Both the position numbers and the translations under genes were made by a program. Source: Peromyscus leucopus (lineage: Eukaryota > Chordata > Mammalia > Rodentia > Cricetidae). Taken from it: DNA of 64,000 nucleotides. Location of the stretch: assembly GCF_004664715.2 (NCBI RefSeq), contig NC_051069.1, positions 72,438,647 to 72,502,646 on the forward strand, read 5' to 3'. Below the pieces are notes generated by a model that made no database searches, was not told where the DNA came from, and saw only the letters and a program-made list of their open reading frames with translations. Below are positions 1 to 13,392 of the stretch, in pieces (the stretch's first letter is position 1; the number at the start of each line of letters is the position of its first letter).

Positions 1-2622
1 ATAAAAGAGGTTCTAGGGTATTGGGCACCAATAGGGAATTCACAGGTCTCTGAGATGTTCCCTAGGTTATTCATAGCATGAACAGGTAGGTAGCATTTTG
101 GATAATAGAAGTAGCATCTATACTTCTTGTGATATAAAATATGATGAAGACCTTCACTAGGTCTGTGGGCTGATCACAAAGAATTCTGAAGCTTTTGGTT
201 TTAGTATATGTGGTCTTGAACCAGTAGGACATGGGTAGGAATGTCCCATAAGTTAGGGTAGGGGAAGATCTGCCAACCATGAGTCTTAGGGCATTGGTAG
301 TCACAATCCAGGGTATGAAGGATATGGATGAGCTCTTTCTCTAGTATTCAGGGATAAGGTTGAGTGCTGTGAAGACTTTTGTACCAGCAGGCATAGTCCC
401 TACGCCATTAATCAGTAAGGAGACCTTGCCTACACTTCATGAGTTAAATGCGGGTGTTGATCAGCGTTGAAGCCACTGAGAAATCTTGGAAAGATGATTA
501 CAGTTTCAATGGCTTGGACTAGGAAAGAGACTTTCCCTAGATACTTCCAGGTGAGTGCAGATGTTGGTGAGGCTTGGAGCCAAACTGCATCTATGTTCCT
601 GGAGCTGTGAAGCTAGGCTTCCAACCAGTACCTCCAGTTCCAAGGCAGTGAGCATTGCCTGGGAGGTCCAGAGAGAACTTCCTTGAGATAGCAGTGTTCA
701 AAATGCTGAAAAGATACATGATTATGTTTATGTTTCCTGGGGATAAGTGCCTGACAATACTGGAGGGCATCTTTTTCTGGAAGCTTAGATGACTGGTAGA
801 GGAATCTGAGGCTAAGAAGGTAGACACTGGGCATTCTATGAAGAGTTCCAAGGACTGACCTGAGGAATTAATATTGATTTCATTAGATAATGGAAATTTA
901 TTGTTTTGTTAGATCTTTGGACATAATGGCATTTTCATTTGATTGTTTATAAACATCTGCAAGATTATTGCCTTTTCTTGATATAGATCATTGGCAATTT
1001 GGTAAGAAGTTACTGTACAGGACACATGTTGGATCAATAGTCTGTGATAGAAAAGTGAAACAAACCTCTATGAATGACAGTATGGGAGCATTTGCATCCA
1101 CAATATTGTGCTTTTGAACACTGGAATATTTGGGACTTGCCTTTATTTAAAGTTAGACTTAAAACCACAGTGAACAAACCTATCAGTATGCTTCTGTTAA
1201 CTTAGATGAAAAAAAAAAAACCAGGAAAATATTATTTGTCATTTATCAAAATTCAACAAATTATAAGATTCTATAAGGCACAACAAATTCAAAGACACAA
1301 TTTTATACAGTATCTGTAGATAGTCTTAACGAATTTCGGAATGATAATGCTACAAATATGGTGTCTCTCCCAAATACATGTTACCTATTTCTAGAATGAG
1401 GATGATAGATCCTAAGGATGTGGTTGTTTATGCTTCTAAACAAAAAATATTGGATTATTGAATTTAAATTTTATATCAAGTGACAAAAGCAAATTCTCAT
1501 TTGAAGGATTTTTAAAGGCAAATAAACCCACTGGTGTCACCAAATACAGACTGTGTGTCTTGTTTTGATGACTTGTCTTAACGATTAACATCCTGGATTA
1601 CCTTCTGTCCTGCTCTGTTAATGGACAATGTATTCTAACTACTGGACTGGCAATTCATGCTAACTTGAGGAAGTTAAATAGATTTGAAACCCAGTCAGAT
1701 TTCAAGTTTGGCCAACCTTACCAGGGGAAGTGAAGAAAGGTTGAGATGGTTTCGAAGAATCAATAGTGCCCTCTAAAGGAAATTCACGTGATGGACATTC
1801 AATATCCAGAGTTAGTTCAGCCACGGTGTTGCTTAGTTGTAATTTCTGACATGGATTTAAAATTATCAAGGGAATTCAAGACAGCTCTTATCATGGATCT
1901 CAAGGAGCTGTCAATGCCAACCTTGGATCGCACAGTAGAGCCGTTTTAACTATACTTCCGTCAGTGTGAACTATCCCATCTTTGCGGAAAGTTCCTGGCG
2001 ATGGGGGGAAATGGTTTCTGAGTAGAAAATTAGACATCCCAATTAATGAACTATGAGAATCAGCAAGTCCCCACACATAGCTTAGGAAAATGTGCTTCTT
2101 TGAAGGGTAAATGTGTAGAACCAAGTGCTGAGAAAGCCTTGTCAGCTTTTGTCCAGGGCAAACTGAACAGCTGTGTCCTAGGAAAATCGTCAAAAATGCT
2201 GAATTAGAAGGGGCAGTACAGGCCTGTGACTAAACATGAAAACTGAAAGATAAAAGAGATGTGAAGCATTCATTGACTTGTTCATCTGTCTAATGCTGTG
2301 GTTTATTCTTGTATTTCCCCATTCATCTGTATATACAGAGGACTATTTAAAACTTGCTTGATAATGTTGTAAGAAATATTAGGTAAAACTTTCCAGGGAA
2401 CATACCTGAGAGTAGTAATGTCTTAGACACATAGGTCAATGAATGAAGGTAAATCACACATCAATAAATGCAGACATTAGTGCTAGAAATAAATGTCTGG
2501 AGCAGTTAGTGAGATGGAAAGGGATAAAAATCATTTTGTTTCTTCTGTATCAAATCCAGGCACCAAGCACACATCTCTAATCCGAACACTCTTGAATGAG
2601 ATGGGAGATGGAGACACAGGGG
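1..2622. other. Intergenic, nothing recognised
   Basis: No gene, SINE or LTR could be named with confidence. Short open frames on the minus strand (71-304, 591-851, 1900-2193) have no recognisable motif and are scattered among stops; a decayed old repeat or processed copy is possible. Confidence 0.4.
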
Positions 2623-3088
2623 TATGGTGATATTTTATTTGTACTAAAATGTTATTTGTATGTTAATAAATAAAGTTGCTCGGGGGTCAGAGCTATTAGC
2701 AAGCCATAGGAAAGCTGGGCGGTGGTGGCACACACCGTTAATCCCAGCACTTACTTGGTAGGCAGAGCTAGGTAGGTCTCTGTGTGTTCAGGTATACAGC
2801 CAGCATTGGATACACACGCCTTTAATCTCAATACCAACCATAGAAGACCTGGAGGTCTGTACAGACAGGCAGTGATGAGGTGGTCATGTGGTTGGGTTTA
2901 CAACCAATGAGAAGGCAGAACCAAAAGTCTTTATAAAGACTTTAACACAGGAAGTAGCTCTCTTTCGGAGAGGTAGGACCACCGCAGGAGGAAGGGTAAG
3001 GTTTTAGCTCTTATCTCTGACCTCTTGGCTTTCTTCTTTGCATTGGTTCTGTGTTTCTTATTTAATAAGATGGTTGGTTATATCTACA
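2623..3088 (+). mobile_element. Solo LTR-like element containing a B1-like block
   Basis: Bounded by the 6-bp direct repeat CAGGGG (2617-2622 and 3089-3094) and ending in CA. Inside lies a B1-like segment (GCTGGGCGGTGGTGGCAC, near 2717) followed by unique LTR-like sequence with a TATAAAG box near 2932. The mix looks like a recurrent rodent LTR family that captured SINE sequence long ago. Family name not assigned. Confidence 0.6.
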
Positions 3089-3094
3089 CAGGGG

Positions 3095-5265
3095 AGTCCT
3101 TGGAAGCTCAGAGCCCAGCTAGCCAAACCTATGCAGCAATAAACAAGATGCTCTGTCTCAAATAAGGGAGCAGATGAGCATATACTATGACATGCATGTA
3201 CCTGCATTCACTCACACAAACATGTGCACACGTGTACACACATAGACATTTTTAAAAACATGCACGTAGACATTTAAAAAAAATTGAAACCCAGGCTTAC
3301 TAGGCAATAGAAAGAAGAAGTTAGATTGATACTTGGCGCACACACTTCTATTATGCTCAGCATCTTTCCCTGCACAGTTCCATGCGGGGTCACCAGATCA
3401 ACTTTTAACAGCAGAGAAAGAAAAAAAATCTTCACTTGGAGCCCGAGTAGGATTATGTGGGAAGATTAATTTCCCAGTCATCATCTTCTTACCGACTGTA
3501 GGAATGTTAAATCACTCAGAGCTATATTAGGTTAAATATTAATGGAAATAAAAATCTTGTCCCCCAGATTGGGGTGACAATCAAGGTTATAAGGCACATC
3601 TCAGCAGAAGCAGCTGCCGTGGGTAAAGCAAGCTGGTCACTGCATCCCCTTAATTAGATGCAACACGTTGTTCTGAAGAAATCCAAGAGTTAAGGCAAAG
3701 GGGGTCATTTTTAACAGCCTCCTCAAAACAAGACCAAAGCTAAAAGGCATGTCAACAGAACAGCAGAGATGGGGGAGCTGCTAAGAGTAGAGGGCTCTGG
3801 TACCCCATGAACTCACATCAATCACGAGCCTTCTAGGATGCATTTTGAAAATCACAAGCTAGAAGTAAAGGGGACTTTAAATATTCATTTAGAGTTTCCT
3901 TCCATCTGTTCATCCAAAAGACAGATCCCAGACAGTACACAATTCTTAAATCTCCTGAGTGGCATGTGACACTAAGCTCATCCTCCTATCATCTAGGCTT
4001 TTTAAGTAAGAGACTACTTGAAATAGATGCCAAAGATATGCTTCTGAGGAGTCCGTCGCCTCTGTAACCAGTCACGTAGCTACTTAGCCAGGGATTGTAA
4101 TGTACCTTAGTTCTCGCCATGAGTAGTGGGACATATGCAGCTTTCCACTAGTAATAGAGTTATTGAGACTGTATTAAATGAACATAAATCTTTTTCTGAA
4201 CTAAAGTCCTGCTCAGAAAAAAAAAAATAATGGGTCTTGATGGAATTTGCAGTACACAGGACACTCTAGAATTCACAAGCCAATAGCCTGGGCAATATAG
4301 GACTTCAGTATAACTGAGTGTCAGAGAAGCCATCTCAGGGTTTTGTCATTGACAATATGTGCACCTTCACAGTGGCTCCATGCTCCTGTGGATTCTCAGA
4401 AGGGGCACTACTGTCACAGTCCAGTTCTGCCTGTCCTATGAGGTATGCATGCATGCATGGCACTGTCTGTCATTTATGTGAGAGCACACACATGGCAGTG
4501 TAGGTATCTCTATGGGGCTGGCTGGGAGGTTTCAGGAGCCTCACTTGGCTGGTAGGGAAGTGAAGGGAAAGGTAAACACTGGACCAGAGGACACTCCACT
4601 AGCTGAAGGTCCCAGTCTTTCTTTGCATCACTTATCCTTATGGTCCTTTAGTCCTTACAGCCCTTTGTCATGTATCAAGGGGACAGTCTGATAAAATAAA
4701 GCACCAGGCTGGCACTTGAAAGTGCTTCCCCTTTGGTATCTTTTTTTTGAAAGGTCTTCCTGGAGATAATATCTTCTGGTGGCCACTGTCTTGGTAACAG
4801 TTTTAGGCTAGCAGGGAAAGAATCTTCTTGTGGCTTTTAGGGATGTTACAAAGTAATGGGTCAATGTGCACCTTTTGAAGCACCTCCAGTCTATGGCTAT
4901 ATTATCCTGAAGGTGTCAGGTCTTGTCTATGCCTCCTACAGCTTATCCAGAAATACCCCCAGAGAATCATTTTGACATGTGAGAAAACTGCCCAAGATTC
5001 TCTGCTCCCTGGTGAGGACAGAGGTAGAGGAATTGGGTCTTGGTTACTATATCAATCAGCTAAAGAATAGTACTTATGGAAAATGCCCTGGTAGATCTTT
5101 CAATTTTTCAGCTATGGAGTCATCTAGGTATCTCTTGTGAACAAAGGAGCAAGTAGTCTCACAAATTTTACTTCTAGATTTTAGGGACCTTTTGGGAATC
5201 AGAACAGGAGGAACCATGGAGAGGGTTGGAAGTACTATGAGACAAGACAAATAGAAAAGAGTCAG
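3095..5265. other. Intergenic, no gene seen
   Basis: Holds a short CA-rich stretch (3190-3245) and A-runs near 3275 and 4208, otherwise unremarkable single-copy-like sequence. Small plus-strand frames (3333-3530, 4318-4503) have no recognisable content. Confidence 0.4.
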
Positions 5266-5495
5266 CAGTCTGGCAGATGACTTTATCGGTAAAGGGACTG
5301 CCACACATGCCTAAGGAGCTGAGTTTGGATCCCCAGCACCCGGATAAAACAGGGTAGGACAATGCTGGCTTATAATTCCAGCACTGCAGGGAAGGAGGGT
5401 CTTCAGAGCTCCATGGCCCTAATCTAGCCCAACAGTGAACTTTGGATTTGCTGGGACATCTTGTCTCAACAAATAAAGGTGGACACAAACAGAAG
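5266..5495 (+). repeat. B4/B3-type SINE, old
   Basis: tRNA-derived head (cggtaaagggactgcc, then ctgagtttggatccccagca with the B-box-like gatccc) followed by a B1-like middle ending in gggacatcttgtctcaacaa. Divergent from consensus. Confidence 0.55.
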
Positions 5496-8144
5496 CTGGA
5501 TGGGTGGGAAGTGGGGAAGGCAGGGAGACTCTGGGAGGAGATGGAGGAACAGAAACTGTGATCAGACTATATTGTGTAAGTTTTCAATTAAAAATAGTGA
5601 AAATAAAGGTGGACTGTGTTAAATTAAGAGAAGAGTAGTGGTTGGTCTGGAAAGGAAGCAGACACAGATTCCTTTTGTGGAAAGTGGGGTTTATTATAGT
5701 GTTTCAGGCCTCATCACAGGCCTGAGCTTGGACATTAGACAGAAACAATACAATCTATGGAGATATGAACACAATGGGGCCTTAAAAGACAAGAGGGGCT
5801 TCCCTTTGAAACCTGTGGAGAAGCTTAAATGTGAGAAGGGGAAGATGTGAGAGAGAAACAGCTACCTGAGGATGGAAGAGGGAGGTCAGAGGGGCCTCTG
5901 CAGAGAGTGGCCTTCAGAGCATCTCTCTGAGCAAATCCCCCAAACAAAGGCCAGAACTAGCTTCATACAACCTTTTAAGGGTGGCAGGAAGCTGCCCACC
6001 TGGTGATTTAGTTCAGAAGAGTGTACTTGATAAAGTCCGTGGAGGAGCCAGGCATCACACATTGAGAGCTGTTGGGTCACTGAATAGACTGTTTCCTAGC
6101 TCTCTGCTGGGTTCGAGGAGTGATTCAGGCTGTGAGATCTGGCCTAAGAGTGCAGGCCCATGTTCTAACAGAGGGTGATGAAGGACGACACCCAACATTG
6201 ACCTCCAGCCCCCACATATACATGGTGCACCAGTATAGTGATGCACACACACAAACACATCCCCCCTCACATACTCGGAGAGAATCAATAGAGTCAATAA
6301 GATTCTACTGAAATGAGCTTTTCACTGAGCATCCATGGTTAAGGACAGTTTACCAGATTTTCTGATAGCCGGTGAAAAACCGACTCCTGAGGATTATTTC
6401 TAGTCTCACCCATTTCAGCATCAGTCTCTGGGGGCCGAGAAACAACCTGAATGCAATGAGTTTACTCTTCCGTGGATGCAAAGCTCACAGGCACAACTAG
6501 AAAATAGCAGGGCAGGGAAAGGTCCATTGCTTTCAGCAAGTAAGGAGACCACTAGATATAATTCCAAAGCAGTGAACATGCCTGGGCAGAGAAGACAAGG
6601 GTCTGTTACCAGGCACAGTCACAGACATTCATGCAGGAAGTCCCATCACCACACACAAATTCAGTCTCATTCCTCACCATGCTGTTTGAGGTCACACATT
6701 CCATGTTCAAAGAATTGGCAGCTTTTAATGTCTAGGGGATATAGAATTTAATGTTTTAATGAGCAAAGATCATTCTAGGTCACCTAAGAGGAGGGATTTG
6801 GGCTGGCCCCTTGTACAATTCTTTGGAGATCCTTACTGAAAGAGAAAGAAACCTTCAGAAGTTGCTGGCAGTCATTCGTAAAGGACAGCGGCAGTTGGCT
6901 CCTGAGGACTTGAGTGACGGTTGATGCCACCTTGTCTTCAGCTGATTCTGCTGGCTGTGAACTGTCACTACTACCCTTGTGGAAAGTGTCGAGGAAGGAA
7001 AAGTTGATGATGACCCCTGAGAGAAGGTTTGAACATTCTGGATTCTGATGAATGACAAACTCTAGACCCTTGAGTGATGCTCAGAGGAGTCACCCCCATA
7101 AACTGAGTGCCATCCAGGAGACCACATGAGCACAGAAGACTAGAACCCTGAGACTGATATTCGGACAGAGAATTCATTTTGACCTAGGGATCTAGAGGAC
7201 ATCTTCCTTCCATTTGGGATTCTTTCATACTGAGGACCAAAATTGTAGAGAACCCCAAATACAGTTTCTGGCTGCTAGGTGGACAACTCCTGTCTTCCAC
7301 ATTTGGACTGGCAGTGACTTTCTAACTGGGCTTTGTGTTTCCTACGTTACAGCTGTGGTAATGTGTTTCTGGAGTCAGGTGGCCTCCTGAGTTGGCGGCG
7401 GGAGCGGGGGTGGGGAGTGGGGGAGGTCAGCCCTCCAGTGTTCTGGGAACCATTTCTATAAGCCCACTCTACAGAGTCCTCCAGTTCTGTCTTCACAAGC
7501 TCCAGGGTTCCTTTATCACATTCTTTCTGTGTAAAGCATCAAGAGTGGAGTCCCTTTCACACACCAAACTCCATCTGAAACAGAGTACCAAGACAAATAA
7601 TAGGCCTGTCGTAAACAAATCGCATAGATGCTTTCATTTCCCTCACAAATGAAGTCTAGGCAAACAAACAAGTTACTTAAGGAGGGAAATGTGAGTGCAA
7701 TCGTTCTCTGTAACACTAAATGACAAGAGAATTGGATTGGTTCAAGTTTGGGAAGTGATGCATGTTTCTAAGATCCATAATCCGTAATTACAAAATACAG
7801 ATTCGCAGACGCTTGCAATAAAGAAGTGTGTTTAGTGGTGTTTACCCTACAGTTTGCCAAATTGTTTCAGAATAGCAGTCAGTATTTGACAAATGTTAGT
7901 CTACTTAGTTTTGAGGAGGAAAGTACACTGTCTATATAACTTGCTAAGAAAATACATGAGACATTGAAGCAAACTATCAAAATCTTAAAAGAGAAGAAAT
8001 ATAGAATAAAATTCTACAAGCAATAAAACCAATAAGTTCAGCCTAAGTCTAGTTGTAAGTATAGTTATTAGACTTATGAATATTAGGCAAAAGTCTTGAA
8101 AGATAAAATACAGTAAACATTAATTTAAAATTCTGTAATATATT
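5496..8144. other. Intergenic, no gene seen
   Basis: A SINE tail with a CA-rich end lies at about 6170-6275, and a G-rich patch (ggcggcgggagcgggg) at 7396-7430. No coding sequence recognised. Confidence 0.4.
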
Positions 8145-8444
8145 GGGCTGGGGAGATGGCTTGGTAAAGTGCTTGGATTACAAGCATGAGAACCTGATCC
8201 CCAGAACCCACATAAAAAATATCAGGCAAGGCAATGCATACTTGAAGTCCTGGCACTGGGGATGTGGAGACAGGAGGAAGCCTGGAGTTTGCTGTCCATC
8301 CTTGCCTCACTGGAGAGGTGAAGGAGGTGGACAGTACTTCTGAAGGTGCCGCCATAGCTTGTCTTCCAGCTCCAAATGCTTGACATATGCATGGGCATAC
8401 ACCCTGCACACACACATGTATCCATACACACACACAAAAAAAAA
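8145..8444 (+). repeat. B4/RSINE-type SINE
   Basis: Starts ggctggggagatggcttgg, with internal promoter-like gagaacctgatccccaga, a B1-like middle (tcctggcactggggatgtgg) and a CA/A-rich tail at 8408-8444. Confidence 0.7.
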
Positions 8445-8587
8445 TGAAAAAAGTATCAAATTAATAGTTTCCAAGTCATGATCAAGAAGAAAACCCAAAC
8501 AGCAATGACAATAAATTGAAAAACTAATGGCTATTGTTCAACAAAAGCCAGGAGTGAAAACTGTGAAAAACAAGAACACTTACACTG

Positions 8588-8741
8588 GATTATTTATTTG
8601 TTTGTTTGTTTGCTTGCTTGTCTGTCTGTCTGTCTATCTATCTGTCAAGACAGAGTTTCTCAGAATAGGCTGGCCTCAAACTCAGAGATCTGTCTCCCAA
8701 GTGCTGGGATTAAAGGCTTGTGCCACTACTACCCAGCCGCT
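8588..8741 (-). repeat. B1 SINE with TTTG/TCTG tail
   Basis: Reverse-complement B1: gacagagtttctc, ggcctcaaactcagagatctg, gtgctgggattaaaggc, ending near cccagcc. Its A-rich tail has become a TTTG/TCTG/TCTA microsatellite (8598-8645). The long plus-strand open frame 8527-9180 runs through this SINE and is not a gene. Confidence 0.85.
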
Positions 8742-9567
8742 GGATTTTGAAAGAATACAAGTATATGCTCTTTATAGAAGTCCATCCAAAATAAAAAAAT
8801 CTTACATAAAGTATAAATCAAGGGATGCACAAAATAGAAGGGAAATGCAAACCAGCCAAGTGGGGAACAGTTTGCTAGCACTAAAGCAATTGGGAAGTTT
8901 TCATGTTGGTATAAAATTCGTCACGGCAAGGCAGACACCTCCACTGGAAACTCCCAGCGTAGCCTCCAGAACGGCTACATTTGCTCTCATGGCCCTGCCT
9001 TTCCTCAAGATCAGTGAGCAGCCAAGCACTATTGCGCCATCCTGGACTGAACCCTTTCCTACACTCTTAGAGCAACCTACCAGAAAAGAACACAAGTTCT
9101 ATGTGGAAGCACCGGCATTTCACCAAGTGGTAGAGTTAGTGCCTGGGTTGGAAGGAAGCCCTTGCTACCCACACTCCTGAATGACCGGTAAGATAGCTTG
9201 CGGCTGGCTCTGGCTTCCGTCTGTCTTCCCTAGCACACGCTTCCCATCTTCTGGTTAGAAATCCAGGGGCCAGGGCATCTACCCAGCCAGTTGTTCGGTT
9301 CATGACGAGTTAATGTGGGTGAGCAGTAGAAAATCTGTCTTAACTAGAAATCCAGATGGTATCTTTTAATCAAGTTTTGCGTGCAGTGACTCTGATATCT
9401 CATCCCAGTCTGATAGCTAAGTAGCTTTCTCAAACAGTTTATGAGCTGAAAAGGAAAAAGTGTAAGTAACACTCTCCAGACTCCAAAATAGGAGACACTA
9501 ACTTTAGTGAAAATACAACAAAACAATATATAAGAAGAAATTGACAAAAATCACATTATAAAAGAGA

Positions 9568-9945
9568 GACTTGCCAGATGCAGTGGTGTATGTCTTTGAT
9601 CACAGCACTCAGGAGGCAGAGGCAGTTGGATCTCTGTGAGTTTAAGGCAGCCTGGCTTATGTTAGCAGTTCTCAACTTATGGGTCAGAACCCCCTTGGAG
9701 GTCGAAGGACACTTTGACAGGAGTCGCTTAAGACCATCAGAAAACACCAATACTTACATTATGATTAGTAACAGTAACTAAATTGCAGTTATGAAGTAGC
9801 ATATTCATAAAATTATGAAAATAATTTTATGGTTGGGATCACCACAACATGAGGGACTATATTAAAGGGTCTCAGCATTAGGAAGGTTGAGAACCACTGG
9901 TTTATGTAGTAAGTTTCAGCCAGAGCTACATACAAAGAAAAGAAC
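9568..9945 (+). repeat. B1 SINE split by a DNA transposon
   Basis: The left half (gccagatgcagtggtgtatg to cagcctggcttatg) ends near 9662 and the right half (gtttatgtagtaagtttcagcc) resumes at 9900. An approximate 8-bp duplication, gcttatgt/gtttatgt, flanks the intervening element. Confidence 0.75.
9666..9899. mobile_element. URR1-like hAT-Charlie DNA transposon, non-autonomous
   Basis: Terminal inverted repeats: cagttctcaac at the left and gttgagaaccactg at the right. The 234-bp length, the adjacent gggtc, and the approximate 8-bp duplication fit rodent URR1 elements. No transposase coding. Confidence 0.75.
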
Positions 9946-10061
9946 TTAATATAGAGGATTTGAAGAAACAATAATTTAAATGACAATACATTGAAATTTG
10001 TACTCTACAAATAAAACACATGTATTTGTGGAAAACCTACATTTTTTTGAGGATATGTTAA

Positions 10062-10425
10062 TGCTGTGGAACAATCTTTTTGTACAACTAAGAATATGTG
10101 TTACTCTCATTAGCTAATAAAAAGCTGATTGGCTGGTAGCCAGGTAGGAAGTATAGGTGGAATAGTCAAATCAAGGATGCTGGAATGAAGAAGGGTGGAT
10201 GGAGTCAGAGGAGTCACTAGGAGATGCAAAGAAGCAAGATGGGCATGCCGTACTGAGAAAAGGTTCCAAGCCATGTGACAAAACATAGATAAAGAAAAAT
10301 AGGTTAATTTAAGTGTAAGAGTTAGCTAGTAACAAGCCTGAGCTATCAGCTGAGCATTTATAATTAATATAAGCCTCAGTGTGTTTATTTGAGAGTGGCT
10401 GTGGAAAAGGAAAACTCCACCTACA
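10062..10425 (+). mobile_element. Solo LTR, mys-related family
   Basis: Begins TGCTGTGGAACAATC and ends CCACCTACA. It shares the family blocks tgattggctgg, caggtaggaagtataggtgg, aagccatgtgacaaa and ttaatttaagtgtaagagttagc. Flanks TGTTAA (10056-10061) and TGCTAA (10426-10431) form a 6-bp duplication with one mismatch. Confidence 0.8.
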
Positions 10426-10431
10426 TGCTAA

Positions 10432-12474
10432 ACCTTAAAATAGAATCTCTATAAATTCTTCAAAGTGACACTTCTGTCATATATAGGACAGTAAAAATAA
10501 AATAGAAAATTAACAATGTATAATAAACTAAAAGTTAAAAACAATCAGAAATATCAAAAAACTCTAACCCTCTACTCAAAGAATTTAAACCAGAGTTTCA
10601 GGGGTTTACACTGTATCTGATACTTCTTGTATACCATCTCACATCCCCTTCCTTTTACATGACCTCAGCCGCCTTCTCTGTGGCATGTCCTTCCCTGTAG
10701 ACTACAGTCTGTTTCTTCAGGCAGCAGCTCACCTGAGTGGTGAATTGTACTTGGTGCTCACACATCCTCAACCTAGAAGAGTGAGAAAGCTAACTCCTTC
10801 AACCAATCAGGATGATAATCAGTGGAGAGACTACATCCCTTTGTCAATTCCAATAAACATTTAATACAGTCTTTAGAATATCCCTGTGACACCAAGAACC
10901 ATTTAATCCCAATGAATATCAATTCACTAATGCACGAAGGTATTGGAGCTTTCTTCTTCCATTTATTCTCCACGGTCTCTCATCCCTACTTGCTGGAAGC
11001 CCTTCCATGAGGTCTTGTGTCGGGCTCACTTTCCCTATGTCCCGGAAACATAAATTAAGTCAATATAGCCCTAGAAAGCTGACCCTCTGCATTCTATCTA
11101 GAGCCTAATCCAGGAGTCAGGTGGCAACGAAGACCCCAGTGTGGGGAAATGAACCTCCTCCAGCAACTGAAGGAGGAGAGCGGACAGTGCTGTGGAAGGA
11201 TAGCTTCTGAAGGTGAAGATATTTCCAGAGGAGCAGCGCCAACGCCGAACAGGGTGTCAGAAGAGAATGCAAATGTTTTTATGCCCTGATACCATAGACA
11301 TTATAAACTGAATAAAGTTGGGAAGAGAAGAAATTCACAGTCTCATCTATAAAGTTTAAAGCTCAAAGACATCATTTAAAGTTGATGAGCCAAGCAGCAG
11401 AAACATAATAATATTCAATTATACAAAGAATAAGGTAGATAGTGTCAACCCAAATCTTTTGTTGGTGAAGAGCACACAGGGAAAAGAGCCGTGGTAAATG
11501 TTAACACCCTGGTTATAGAACTATACAGACACTACCCAAAGGAGTAGAGGGAAAGGGGGTTAGACACGGAAAAAAAATCTTTCTTATTTTCAAAAGGTAC
11601 ACATATAGGCAAGGAAAATTCCACATAATGGGAAAATATTTTTAAACTGCTGATACAAGAGTACATAAAATAACAGCGTAGAACAAAAATCAAACTTATC
11701 TGAACAGCAATAAATGTCAGGTAACTTAATTTATACATTGAAAGTGGTTTTAAGGCTGAATCACCAAACAAGGCTAAAAATAAACAGATGCAAATATACT
11801 TCACAATAAAAACAGGATCAAGATCTTAACAGAAAAGGTGAAATTCAACCCTCAAAGCATAAATGATCCATAAAAAAAAAAGATGTTCTTAAAGCTAATG
11901 GCCCAATTCACAGCAGGGATGTAATTATAAATCTTTTATGCATCAAATAACACTTCAGCATATTGTATAAAGTAAAAACTACAGTGGCTACAATAGAAAT
12001 AGAAACATCTCTTATTAATACAATCTGCCACATTAGGCCTGCATGAACAAGTACATAATTGTATTGTTAGCCACAAAAAGAAAAGCACTTGAAAAACAAC
12101 TGGACAACTGTTCTTGATTAAAAGTCTTAAGTAAAATGAGAAAATATATGTATTTATCTAACATGAGGAAATCTAAATCTATCTCAGCCTCAAAGTTAGA
12201 GGCACGTTTAAAGAGGAAACAATGAACGCATCCCTAAACTATGCACGATTCAGTTATAGACAGCATTGTAGCAAGTGGCTGCAGGAAGAAGATAATGAGG
12301 TCACCAAGGAAAGTAAAAGTGATGTTATATGGGAAAGAGGAGTTAAAATGATCATTATCAAGATGTTTATACACCCCAAACCTCAAAAATTAGTTTTTAC
12401 ATATATAAACAGTAGGCATGTAAAAGATACTATGAAAGAAAATGATGTATTTCAGTAGCAATGAAAAGAAAAAT
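10432..12474. other. Intergenic, A/T-rich, no gene seen
   Basis: No recognisable exon or repeat boundary. Short frames such as 10773-10973 and 11532-11804 on the minus strand lack any recognisable motif. Confidence 0.4.
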
Positions 12475-12560
12475 GGTCCTGGGAATATAGCTCAGTGGAA
12501 GAGCACTCAGTATTCAAAAGGCCTGGGACCTATCCTCAGCAGCACTGAGAATAAACTTAC
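12475..12560 (+). repeat. ID-type SINE
   Basis: gggaatatagctcagtgg followed by agagcactcag and cctgggacctatcctcagc: A-box and B-box of the BC1/tRNA-Ala-derived ID family. Not a tRNA gene: no acceptor pairing or anticodon arm. Confidence 0.75.
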
Positions 12561-12711
12561 CAAGAAATATGTAAGAACTATTAAAAAACAATCCAACAAA
12601 ACCTTAAATCATTATTGAAGTTTATAGGGCGAAACAAAACACAGATCATATTCTTAGATACATAAGGTAACATTACAGAAGTATCAATATTGTTTTAATA
12701 AAAATATCCCA

Positions 12712-12930
12712 GGGGCTGGAAAGATGGCTGAGCAGTTAAGAGCACTGGCTGCTCTTCCAGATGATCTGGGTTCCATTTGCACCACCTACGTGATGGCTCA
12801 CAGTCCGCGCAACTCCAGTCCCAAGGGATCTGACACCCTCTTCTGACCTCCATGGACACTGCACGCAGGTGGTGCACAGAATATGAAGATAAAACATCTC
12901 CCCACTCACATAAAATTTTAACTAAAATTT
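12712..12930 (+). repeat. B2 SINE
   Basis: Starts ggggctggaaagatggctga, then agagcactggctgctcttcc, ending with aagataaaac. Flanked by a 12-bp target duplication aaaaatatccca at 12700-12711 and 12931-12942. Confidence 0.9.
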
Positions 12931-12954
12931 AAAAATATCCCAAAGTCATTTTTT

Positions 12955-13143
<189 letters not shown>

Positions 13144-13177
13144 TCAAAGTCATTTTTTAAAGCCAAACATTTTTTTC

Positions 13178-13392
13178 TAAGCCTGAGATGTAACTTAGTT
13201 TGATTGTCTGCCTAGCACATACAGGGCCTAAGTTTGAGCCCCAGCTGATGCGGGGAAAGCATAAATGCTTGCCAGGCATGGGGATGCATGCCTGTAATAC
13301 CAGCACACGGGAGATGGAGGCATTGGGATTACAAGTTCTAGACCAGCCTGAGCTCCATATAAAGACTGTTTCAAAAACCAAAACAAAACTTC
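13178..13392 (+). repeat. B4 SINE (ID head fused to B1)
   Basis: ID-like head (gcctgagatgtaacttag, gtttgagccccagc) followed by a B1 body (gccaggcatggggatgcatg, accagcctgag) and the A-rich end ccaaaacaaaac. Confidence 0.75.

Noticed and set aside
5074..5488. Overlapping minus-strand frames of 76 and 104 residues
   Set aside because: They read antisense through an old SINE and its flank.
8527..9180. 217-residue plus-strand open frame
   Set aside because: Its first third is a reversed B1 SINE and its microsatellite tail; the rest has no recognisable motif or splice context.
12475..12560. tRNA gene candidate (A and B boxes)
   Set aside because: Only SINE promoter boxes are present; no cloverleaf pairing.
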